Below, piece after piece: positions 15,041 to 21,153 of a stretch of DNA of 21,153 nucleotides. Each line of letters opens with the position of its first letter. Within the stretch, counting starts at the first letter, position 1. Under the pieces are notes generated by a model, which was not told the DNA's origin, ran no database searches, and saw only the letters and a list, made by a program, of their open reading frames with translations. Both the position numbers and the translations under genes were made by a program. The DNA lies in contig DKGO01000120.1 of NCBI GenBank assembly GCA_002453315.1, positions 1 through 21,153 on the forward strand, read 5' to 3'. The DNA is from Caryophanales bacterium UBA6768 (GTDB lineage Bacteria; Bacillota; Bacilli; Bacillales_D; Amphibacillaceae).

Positions 15041-15887
15041 AGTAAATGAATTAACGAAGAAGTTTAATAAAAAAGTGGCTTTAAGTAAGGTGACCTTCTG
15101 TTTAGAAGAACCGAAAATATATGGATTATTAGGAAGGAATGGTGCCGGTAAAACGACATTCATGGACATTTTAGCGGGGCACCAATTAGCGACAAATGGG
15201 GAAATAAAAATTAATGGAGTTGATCCATTTGATCGTCGTGAGATACTTAAGCATATTTGTCTTATTAAGGAAGCAGATAATTTTCATAAAGATTTTACAG
15301 TAAGACAGGTGTTACGGACCTATGCATTATTTTATCCAAATTGGGATAATCAATTAGCTGAAAGATTAATTAAAGAATATTATTTACCGAAGAACAGACG
15401 GGTAAAAAAACTATCAAAAGGAATGATTTCAACGCTAGGGGTCATCGTGGGATTAGCAAGTAAAGCTGCGATTACTATTTTCGATGAGCCATATATTGGG
15501 ATGGATGCTGCAGCAAGAAGAAAGTTTTATGATACTTTGATGGAAGAATATGAAATAGAACCAAGAACAGTTGTTTTTTCAACCCATTTAATTGATGAAG
15601 TAAGTTTATTGTTTGAAGAAATTGTTATATTGCAAGAAGGTGAAGTGATTTTACATGAAGAGGCAGAGACATTACGAGAAAATACGTATGCAATAACCGG
15701 TGAAATAAAGCAAGTCGAAGACTATGTTCAAAACAAGAAAGTGATTAAGAGAAAACAGCTGGCAAATATGATGACAGCCTATATTTATGGGAGTAAAAAG
15801 GACACTATTCAAACAGAATTACAGGTTGATGGTGTTCCCATTCAAGACTTAATGATTTATTTAACTGAAAAGGAAGGTGTATCATGA
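15030..15887 (+). CDS. ABC transporter ATP-binding protein (YtrB-like)
   Basis: A 285-residue ABC ATPase partnered with the next gene's membrane protein. Walker A is GRNGAGKTT (35-43), Walker B ITIFDEP with D152-E153, and switch H186 (FSTH). Two motifs are atypical: the signature is LSKGM (128-132) rather than LSGGQ, and the Q-loop segment LIKEAD (about 78-83) lacks the glutamine. Similar degeneracy is seen in YtrB-type proteins that pair with GntR regulators, so it need not mean inactivity. A C-terminal domain of about 70 residues follows residue 215. ATG 15030 is chosen (GAAAGGGGA upstream); the frame open to TTG 15009 adds seven residues inside that site. It overlaps the GntR gene by 11 bases and the permease gene by four. 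Confidence 0.9.
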   Translation: MKIEVNELTKKFNKKVALSKVTFCLEEPKIYGLLGRNGAGKTTFMDILAGHQLATNGEIKINGVDPFDRREILKHICLIKEADNFHKDFTVRQVLRTYALFYPNWDNQLAERLIKEYYLPKNRRVKKLSKGMISTLGVIVGLASKAAITIFDEPYIGMDAAARRKFYDTLMEEYEIEPRTVVFSTHLIDEVSLLFEEIVILQEGEVILHEEAETLRENTYAITGEIKQVEDYVQNKKVIKRKQLANMMTAYIYGSKKDTIQTELQVDGVPIQDLMIYLTEKEGVS

Positions 15888-16606
15888 TGAGTCATCAATT
15901 AAAGGGTACTTTATACTATTTGTATGCAAATGTACGTTTTCCACTTACCGTTTTTTGGGTTATTATTAGTAGCGTACTAGCATTGTCAATCATCTCATCG
16001 TATTTAATGAGTGAAGGGACGATTTCGTTTCAATTATCTTTTTCTCTTTATATTTTTAGTGCGATTATCGGAACGTGGACTGTTAAAAGTGCCATCCCTT
16101 ATGCACTGAAGTTAGGTAGTACGAGAAAGAATTTATATGTAAGTCTTGGTATTTACTTTTTAGGCTTTGCTATTGTAAACAGTTTGTTGGCCAACCTATT
16201 AAATAGTTTAGTGAGCACTATTTTTGGAGTAGAATCCTTGGGTGGTATGGGAGAAATAACAACAGCAAATGGAACAGAAACTTTCACATTTTTTCATATT
16301 GCACAGTTTATAGAAGGTAATTCTTGGTTTACTTATATGATGATTGATATTGTCATTTGTTTTTTCTTATTAATCGTAGCCTATATTATCGGATTATTTT
16401 TTTATAAGTATGGGTTGATTGGTGGCTTTGGACTTCTTGGGCTTGCTATGTTCACCTTGATATTTACAGCTGCAAAAGGATGGTTGGTAGACTTTTTTAT
16501 CACTATTTTTTCTGATTTCAGTATCGGTTTCTTTTATCAATTATTCGTCGTTGCCCTAATTATTTATCTTGTTACCTTTATCCTAATTAGAAGAATAACA
16601 ATTTAA
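15884..16606 (+). CDS. ABC transporter membrane protein of the GntR cassette
   Basis: A 240-residue hydrophobic protein with about six predicted membrane helices (roughly residues 16-40, 48-66, 82-108, 145-172, 175-195 and 212-236). A loop of about 25 residues between helices 3 and 4 (GVESLGGMGEITTANGTET) is probably extracellular. No sequence motif beyond ABC-2-like character was seen; the role as the membrane partner comes from its ATGA overlap with the ATPase gene and the shared terminator. Direction of transport and substrate are unknown; relatives in YtrA-type operons are usually tied to envelope stress. Confidence 0.82.
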   Translation: MMSHQLKGTLYYLYANVRFPLTVFWVIISSVLALSIISSYLMSEGTISFQLSFSLYIFSAIIGTWTVKSAIPYALKLGSTRKNLYVSLGIYFLGFAIVNSLLANLLNSLVSTIFGVESLGGMGEITTANGTETFTFFHIAQFIEGNSWFTYMMIDIVICFFLLIVAYIIGLFFYKYGLIGGFGLLGLAMFTLIFTAAKGWLVDFFITIFSDFSIGFFYQLFVVALIIYLVTFILIRRITI

Positions 16607-16611
16607 ATCGT

Positions 16612-16648
16612 AAATCCCGTGACTCTGTAACGGAGTTACGGGATTTTT
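16612..16648 (+). terminator. Intrinsic terminator of the GntR/ABC operon
   Basis: A 14-bp stem (16612-16625 with 16633-16646, one G-U pair), 7-base loop, running into a five-T tract, six bases after the permease stop. Confidence 0.9.
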
Positions 16649-16724
16649 GATGAAGTTTTACATATTAGGTGTGATTAAAGTGAATTTTGATTCTTTATCT
16701 ACCTAGATTCTAGCGGGGGTACTT

Positions 16725-16839
16725 CCACCGTTTGAGTATTTTTTCTTTTCCGTCAAAAGTCCATTGCTGGACGATCCACCGTTTGAATTTTTCGTCTATC
16801 CAATCAAAAGTTTAATGCTGGATGAACCGTTTGATTTTT
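16725..16839. repeat. Tandem 51/48-bp repeat, about two and a half units
   Basis: The motif CCGTTTGA recurs with its G at 16730, 16781 and 16829 (periods 51 and 48), with related sequence between: TCAAAAGT then TTGCTGGA or ATGCTGGA. On the minus strand the units translate as FKRWIVQQWTFDGKEKI (17 residues) preceded by IKRF-IQH-stop-TFDWIDEK, so the peptide pattern is kept but one unit has a stop and there is no start. Both the period and the FK...EK layout match the repeat family at 6617, though the DNA differs. It lies between two convergent operons. Confidence 0.7.
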
Positions 16840-16895
16840 GACTTATGTTGCATGTAATCTCTAACGGAAGCCCCTAGAAGTGGGGTCATTTGTAT

Positions 16896-17675
16896 TTATT
16901 TTACCAATTCCTTCTTTTTAAACAGAAAGACAGACATACATAGCAAAAACACTATTAGTCCACCGATAATACTAGAGGTAAGTATTAATGCCTTTGTAAT
17001 AGTTCCAGTTGCTGTCATTTCCATAATGTGATAGGAAAGTTGATTTGGAAACCAAGTAAACCGATGGCCAATACCAGTATTAATAGCTGCCATCACTACA
17101 ATGATGATCATTGTGCCAGCAACAACTAGTCCCGGTACACGGAAAATTGTATTAAAAAATATAGATAGTGTAACGATTAATGTAAACCATAAGCTGTAAA
17201 ATAGAATAATTTTAATCACAACCGTAAATTCGACAGAACCATATAATAAATTGGTATAATACCAGGCAATTAACATTCCGATTAACAATGAAATGTTAGC
17301 TATTAATACGTAGGCAATCCATTTTGATGTGACATAATTTAGATATTTAACAGGTTTAACAAGAATAATTTCAGAAATTCCACTATGTCTTTCACCGGCA
17401 ATTGACCCCATTGAGATTAGTACGATGACGATGACACCGAACATACTTAATTGCTCAAGACTTAATAATATCGCCTCATTGGGTGTTAATTCAGGAATTT
17501 CCATTATTGCTCCTTCAGGTACTCCACCAACTGTATCAAGGATTTCTGGTAAAAAATAATAAGTGACAAGATCCATGGAACAAATGACCATCATCACAAT
17601 CGGTACCCAAATCCATTTTTTATTTCGCCAATTTTCCATTATTTCTTTTTTAAATAAAGTCATCCATTGCTTCAT
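16896..17675 (-). CDS. yxlG: ABC-2-type transporter permease, YxlG-like
   Basis: A 259-residue membrane protein with six helices and the layout of NosY/YxlG-type ABC-2 permeases: N-terminal cytoplasmic segment TLFKKEIMENWRNKKWIW, a first helix (about 22-42), an extracellular loop, the conserved GERHSGISEIILVKPVKYLNYVTSKW cytoplasmic segment (about 90-115), then helices to the C-terminus KKKELVK. Length equals that of B. subtilis YxlG. Its ATG overlaps the end of the ATPase gene by four bases. Last gene of the operon; the transported substrate is unknown. In B. subtilis the YxlEFG block belongs to the sigY operon. Confidence 0.87.
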   Translation of the reverse strand: MKQWMTLFKKEIMENWRNKKWIWVPIVMMVICSMDLVTYYFLPEILDTVGGVPEGAIMEIPELTPNEAILLSLEQLSMFGVIVIVLISMGSIAGERHSGISEIILVKPVKYLNYVTSKWIAYVLIANISLLIGMLIAWYYTNLLYGSVEFTVVIKIILFYSLWFTLIVTLSIFFNTIFRVPGLVVAGTMIIIVVMAAINTGIGHRFTWFPNQLSYHIMEMTATGTITKALILTSSIIGGLIVFLLCMSVFLFKKKELVK

Positions 17676-18577
17676 GATTGCACCACCTTCATAAACATAT
17701 CTTCCAGTGAAGCACGATTAACGACAAAACTTGTAAGTGGCCAATTGTTTTTCATTGTCATATTCAAAATTTCTTTACGAGCATCATCAATATTTAATAC
17801 TGACATATGAATCATTTCTCTCTTTATATCGACATTTTTCACTGTTGGCAATTGCCCAAGTTGCTCTTTATATTCCTCTAAATTATTATCAAAACTTAAT
17901 TCAATTGCTGTTGTTTGGTATTTCCTTCGAAGTTGGTTCATCGATCCTGATTCCACGATGACCCCTTTATGTAGTAACAACAATTCATCACTTATCTCAT
18001 CAGCATCTGTTAAAATGTGAGTCGAAAATAAAATCGTCATATCTTGTTTCAATTCTTCCATTAAAGTTAACACTTCACGCCTACCGATTGGATCTAAGGC
18101 AGATACTGGCTCATCTAAAATGAGTAACTTTGGTTGATGAATAATGGCTTGGGCAATTCCTAATCGTTGTTTCATTCCACCGGAATATGCACCAATCCTT
18201 TTATTTTTCGCATCAAAAATGCCAACCCTTTTCAATAGGTCATCAGCTCTTTTACTGGCCGCTTTTTTATTAATATTCGTTAGTTGAGCACAATAAACGA
18301 GATATTCTTTTCCAGTCATCCAAGAATGGAAAACCGGATGCTGTGGTAAATAACCAATCGATGAACGGAAATCTGCATTAGCATATTTATAATGAAATTC
18401 CCCGGAGGTTTGTTTCATTAAACCAGTTAAAATTCTTAATGTTGTCGTTTTTCCAGCACCATTAGGGCCAATTAATGCAATACATTTTCCAGATTGTAAT
18501 GAAAAGGAAATCTTTTGCAAAACCTCTTGATTGCCAAATTTCTTCTGAAGTTTACTTACATTTAACACTGCATCCAT
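17672..18577 (-). CDS. yxlF: ABC transporter ATP-binding protein, YxlF-like
   Basis: A 301-residue ABC ATPase with complete motifs: Walker A GPNGAGKTT (37-45), Q79 (YLPQH), signature YSGGMKQR (131-138), Walker B LLILDEP (151-157) and H187 (FSTH). A C-terminal extension of about 85 residues follows, as in exporter ATPases of the CcmA/YxlF class. The ATG directly follows the stop of the yxlE-like gene, with GGAAGGAAG about 10 bases upstream. It forms an exporter with the downstream permease; substrate unknown. Confidence 0.9.
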   Translation of the reverse strand: MDAVLNVSKLQKKFGNQEVLQKISFSLQSGKCIALIGPNGAGKTTTLRILTGLMKQTSGEFHYKYANADFRSSIGYLPQHPVFHSWMTGKEYLVYCAQLTNINKKAASKRADDLLKRVGIFDAKNKRIGAYSGGMKQRLGIAQAIIHQPKLLILDEPVSALDPIGRREVLTLMEELKQDMTILFSTHILTDADEISDELLLLHKGVIVESGSMNQLRRKYQTTAIELSFDNNLEEYKEQLGQLPTVKNVDIKREMIHMSVLNIDDARKEILNMTMKNNWPLTSFVVNRASLEDMFMKVVQS

Positions 18578-18778
18578 TTAGTCATTCTTCCTTCCAACAA
18601 TAAAATAAATGATAGGACCAATTAAGTTAACAAATATAATGATGATGGCCCAAAGCCACTTCGGTCCATTTGTGCGCTCAATTTTGATTAAGTCAACTAA
18701 TGCAACAATAACTAACAACAGTTGAATGATAAGTAGTGGGGCGATTAATCCCCAAGGTATTGCTTCGAATACTTCCAT
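18578..18778 (-). CDS. yxlE: PLDc_N-domain small membrane protein, YxlE-like
   Basis: A 66-residue protein with two membrane helices (about 10-30 and 42-60) joined by the PLDc_N signature segment DLIKIERTNGPKWLWAIIIIF and ending NLIGPIIYFIVGRK. This N-terminal module of cardiolipin synthases occurs alone in YxlE, where genetic work in B. subtilis links it, with YxlD, to negative control of sigma-Y. It has AGGAGGG eight bases before its ATG and abuts the ATPase gene. No sigma or YxlD homologue is visible in this window, so its partner here may be the DUF1648 protein or the transporter itself. Confidence 0.85.
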   Translation of the reverse strand: MEVFEAIPWGLIAPLLIIQLLLVIVALVDLIKIERTNGPKWLWAIIIIFVNLIGPIIYFIVGRKND

Positions 18779-18791
18779 TGTAGTTTCCCTC

Positions 18792-19883
18792 CTATACTAA
18801 AAATAGTGTTAAAAACGGCAACACAAGGATGATAATAAGAATTATCCAAACAATTGGTCTAGCAAAATTAACTGTCCACCCAACACCAAAACGTTTTTCT
18901 ACAAATAATGATGGATCATTTTTATTCACATAAAACTGTCCGAGTTTCCAAAATTGGTCATCATCTAATTGATTCAAATGACTCTTTTCTTCATTACCAA
19001 TTTTTACTCGACTTCCTCCTTGACCCGTTGTGATTGATATGACGATGGCTCCAATTAGGATAATGGCAATAACAATTAACAAAACAATGTCTTGATAGAT
19101 TAATAATTGTTGGAATATCATGGCTATTTGCATAAAAGTAAACATAGCTGTCATCAATATTGAAGTGATAATCGTAAATAGGGACCATCTTCTTCTAAAA
19201 ATGATATTTTGCTGTTTAGATATATTTGGTTTTTGGGTACTCACTTGTTGTTTAGCATGAGCAATAGAATAATTGACAGCTGCCATGATCCCAATCAAAA
19301 ACAATTGCGTAAGGGGTAAAAATATTAAAACTCCCGGTGATTTTTCATTGTAAGTTACCTTTCCAGTGAAACTTGTATGGGTGGGAACCTCATTGGGAAT
19401 CTTATCATACAAAGTAAAAGATAAAATAATGGTAACTACCATGATACAAATAGGTATGAGAAACCAGCCACTTGAATAGATGATTTTTTCTGAACGGAAT
19501 GAAGTATCCACAACTAACGTAGAAGTTTTATTTTCCTGCCATTTTTCTTCAGACTTAATTTTTTTCATTTTTAAATGGAAAGGAATATAAATGACAAATC
19601 CTAATATGATATAGGCCAGAACTGCCACAGTATAAAAAGTAATTTCAAGTAACTCATTGTTTTGAAAGGCAATTATCACCATTAAGATCGCAAATACTAA
19701 ACCGATAACAACCATTATGAAAGTATATTTTCTCCGCATCGCCTGAAATGTTGGTCGATGATACATATCTTCTAAAATTGTCACCCCAAAATTCTCTGTC
19801 TTTCTTGTTAAAAAAGGAATAAATGACAGGATGAATATAGCTGGTATAAATGTAATTAAAAAAGTTAAACTCATCGTACTCAT
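18792..19883 (-). CDS. DUF1648 (and DUF5808-like) multi-pass membrane protein
   Basis: A 363-residue protein with about eight membrane helices. Between helices 4 and 5 is the DUF1648 signature YDKIPNEVPTHTSFTGKVT (about 175-195), the extracellular element also found in SdpI-like immunity/signalling proteins. Near the C-terminus the segment DDQFWKLGQFYVNKNDPSLF followed by GVGWTVNFARP matches the short DUF5808 motif. Such proteins are frequently encoded next to small GntR regulators and ABC transporters. Function is unproven: a sensor or immunity component acting with the regulator is inference. AGGAGG lies seven bases before the ATG, which overlaps the GntR stop by four bases. Confidence 0.85.
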   Translation of the reverse strand: MSTMSLTFLITFIPAIFILSFIPFLTRKTENFGVTILEDMYHRPTFQAMRRKYTFIMVVIGLVFAILMVIIAFQNNELLEITFYTVAVLAYIILGFVIYIPFHLKMKKIKSEEKWQENKTSTLVVDTSFRSEKIIYSSGWFLIPICIMVVTIILSFTLYDKIPNEVPTHTSFTGKVTYNEKSPGVLIFLPLTQLFLIGIMAAVNYSIAHAKQQVSTQKPNISKQQNIIFRRRWSLFTIITSILMTAMFTFMQIAMIFQQLLIYQDIVLLIVIAIILIGAIVISITTGQGGSRVKIGNEEKSHLNQLDDDQFWKLGQFYVNKNDPSLFVEKRFGVGWTVNFARPIVWIILIIILVLPFLTLFLV

Positions 19884-20269
19884 GGTGATTCCTCCTGTAG
19901 CCCATCATAAATGTTATCTATTAGACTGAAAAATTGCTTCTTATTAATTCCTCGACACAATGAATCAGCAATTTGTGGACGTAATTTTTCCGTTAGTTGA
20001 AGGATAAATGCATCATCTGCCTTCACTACTCCTTCTGGGTTAACGACAACTCCCCGTTGCCGATGAATTAATAAATATCCTTCTTGCTTTAATTGTTGAT
20101 ATGCTTTGTTAACAGTGTGTAAGTTAATCCCAATATCGCTGGCAAGTGATCTAACTGAAGGAAGCCTTTCACCAGGTGAAAGTTGCTTTTTAGCAATGCC
20201 GATAACAATTTCATTTTTTAATTGCTCATATATTGGAATTTCCGATTCGAAATCTAATTGAATAAACAT
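19880..20269 (-). CDS. GntR-family transcriptional regulator (YtrA/YhcF-like)
   Basis: A 129-residue regulator with an N-terminal winged helix-turn-helix: PIYEQLKNEIVIGIAKKQL, the conserved GERLPSVRSLASDIGINLHTVNKAYQQLKQEGYL and wing HRQRGVVV, then a short helical tail (about 85-125). It heads the operon with the DUF1648 and YxlEFG-like genes and probably represses it. ATG 20269 is chosen (AAGG nine bases upstream) since it starts right before the domain; the frame runs on to 20374 through the promoter and the upstream terminator, so the longer form is not credible. Its stop overlaps the next gene by ATGA. Confidence 0.92.
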   Translation of the reverse strand: MFIQLDFESEIPIYEQLKNEIVIGIAKKQLSPGERLPSVRSLASDIGINLHTVNKAYQQLKQEGYLLIHRQRGVVVNPEGVVKADDAFILQLTEKLRPQIADSLCRGINKKQFFSLIDNIYDGLQEESP

Positions 20270-20290
20270 ACGTATCATCCTTATTATAAC

Positions 20291-20311
20291 TGTTATATAT
20301 ATAGTATAACA
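20291..20311 (-). promoter_or_regulatory. Inverted-repeat operator and promoter of the second GntR operon
   Basis: TGTTATA-N7-TATAACA is a perfect 21-bp inverted repeat 22 bases upstream of the regulator's start. On the minus strand it contains TATACT (complement of 20303-20308), a good -10 that would give a leader of about 25 bases; the -35 is weak (ATTGTA, 16-base spacer). A second TATAAT at 20288-20283 is too close to the start to permit a ribosome site. Autoregulation is inferred. Confidence 0.6.
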
Positions 20312-20342
20312 AGAATTAAAAAAATACAATAAAAAACACATT

Positions 20343-20368
20343 AAAAAACCTACATGATTAATGTAGGT
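20343..20368 (-). terminator. Intrinsic terminator of the XRE gene
   Basis: Perfect 8-bp stem (20348-20355 with 20361-20368), 5-base loop, followed on the minus strand by six T. It isolates the XRE gene from the GntR operon. Confidence 0.8.
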
Positions 20369-20396
20369 AAGCAATCATTACTTATTGATGTTGTTA

Positions 20397-20816
20397 TCAG
20401 ATTGTTTTTTCTTGTTGGTTAATTAAAAATGATAAAGTTTCGTGAATGAATTTTTGTTGCTTTAATGGTAAGGATTTTAAACGAAGAATTTCTTCTTTCA
20501 ATTGGGGATGTGTCATGACGTATTCGATGAATTCAATTAAGACTTTGTCATAAGCCTCGGAGTCCAGTTGATAAATTCTTTTAAAATCTCGTAAGATGTC
20601 ATCTTTATAAGAATGTCTTCCAATAAGCTGATCAATCGTTACTTTAAAAAAATCACTCAATTTAATGAGAGATTCGATGTCAGGTAGGGATGTATTGTTT
20701 TCCCATTTTGCTATTGTAGAGCGAGAATGGTTTATTTGTTTTGATAATTGTTCCTGAGTTAGTCCATTTTGCTCACGAAAAAGTTTAATATGATAACCAA
20801 TTTGATGCAATTCCAT
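20397..20816 (-). CDS. XRE-family helix-turn-helix regulator
   Basis: A 139-residue protein with an HTH_3 domain at residues 5-62: IKLFREQNGLTQEQLSKQI, recognition helix HSRSTIAKWENNTSLPD, then IESLIKLSDFFKVTIDQLIG, the classic Xre layout. The C-terminal 75 residues are helical and charged and probably mediate dimerisation. ATG 20816 is preferred, with GAGTGA four bases upstream; a GTG at 20828 would add four residues. It is a single gene with its own terminator, next to the GntR operon but not clearly part of it. Target genes are unknown; the divergent gene starting at 21133 is one candidate. Confidence 0.9.
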   Translation of the reverse strand: MELHQIGYHIKLFREQNGLTQEQLSKQINHSRSTIAKWENNTSLPDIESLIKLSDFFKVTIDQLIGRHSYKDDILRDFKRIYQLDSEAYDKVLIEFIEYVMTHPQLKEEILRLKSLPLKQQKFIHETLSFLINQQEKTI

Positions 20817-20828
20817 AAGATCACTCAC

Positions 20829-21069
20829 ATGTACTGAATTTTAATATATTTAGCTTATCACTGTTCTCTATCGGATAAAATATAATATTGTTCTTATAAA
20901 TCACATATGGTAAAATGTACCTAAATAGAACAGAATGGTGTGGGTGGACGATGATGATTGCTTGTTTAATATTTAATTGTACAAATTATCCTATCAAAAT
21001 AATTAAATTAATTAGGGATTACTGAATAATTAAAAACCTTTGATTCTATTATATTTGTTCCCGTTTTTC
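20829..21069. other. AT-rich divergent intergenic region
   Basis: No supported gene. It must contain the XRE promoter, but no hexamer pair stood out. A 24-codon plus-strand frame from 20951 (MMIACLIFNCTN) has only a weak GGGTGG upstream and is not called. Confidence 0.4.
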
Positions 21070-21098
21070 TCGTCATAAGGTGCAAGGTAATTTATAAT
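21070..21098 (+). promoter_or_regulatory. Candidate promoter of the gene starting at 21133
   Basis: TCGTCA (21070-21075; four of six matches), 17 bases, then a perfect TATAAT (21093-21098), 34 bases before the start codon. Confidence 0.5.
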
Positions 21099-21132
21099 AG
21101 ATAGTAACCATTATTGTCTCGGAGGTCGTTTC

Positions 21133-21153
21133 ATGTACACACATAATGCCAAT
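21133..21153 (+). CDS. Start of a gene cut by the window edge
   Basis: ATG at 21133 follows GGAGG by seven bases and a promoter-like TATAAT by 34, so a real gene start is likely. Only seven codons are visible (MYTHNAN), too few to name a product. Confidence 0.6.

Noticed and set aside
16871..16885. CCCC/GGGG hairpin as terminator of the yxlG-like gene
   Set aside because: Only four solid pairs and no T run on the minus strand; too weak to call.

Overview
The window looks like chromosomal DNA of a low-GC, Gram-positive, probably spore-forming member of the Bacillaceae. The evidence is AT-rich sequence, AGGAGG-type ribosome binding sites, an opuAA-opuAB-opuAC compatible-solute operon, a spore-cortex deacetylase (pdaA), a CtsR-controlled clpE, and a yxlE-yxlF-yxlG-like transporter block. 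No phage, IS element, CRISPR array, tRNA or rRNA was seen. The species cannot be named from the sequence alone.

Layout. 1-2650: the end of a probable DUF4179/DUF5643-type surface protein, an M24 aminopeptidase (minus) and a divergent crotonase-fold gene (plus). 2738-5969: the OpuA glycine betaine uptake operon on the minus strand, closed by two terminators. 5970-6945: a gene-free stretch holding about four tandem 51/52-bp palindromic repeats. 6946-10250: pdaA and clpE, each with an intrinsic terminator; clpE has a textbook promoter overlaid by CtsR heptads. 10313-12554: a Qnr-like pentapeptide-repeat protein (minus), then a two-gene unit of an SPFH membrane protein and a ribbon-helix-helix protein (plus). 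12961-13366: a decayed SnoaL-like gene. 13452-14126: an unrecognised single-pass membrane protein whose only well-placed start codon is ATA. 14592-16648: a GntR/ATPase/permease operon with a clear dyad operator. 16725-16839: a second 51-bp repeat family between convergent operons. 16896-20269: a minus-strand operon of GntR regulator, DUF1648 membrane protein, and YxlE-, YxlF- and YxlG-like proteins. 20397-20816: an XRE regulator. 21133 onward: the first seven codons of a plus-strand gene.

Shared themes are envelope and stress functions: osmoprotection, cortex modification, protein quality control, membrane organisation by the SPFH protein, and two self-regulated GntR/ABC-transporter cassettes of the type often induced by cell-envelope stress. 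The least explained items are the two 17-codon-period repeat families, the SPFH/RHH pair with a palindrome in its promoter, and the gene without a standard start. No clearly new multi-gene system was identified; these are leads, not demonstrations.
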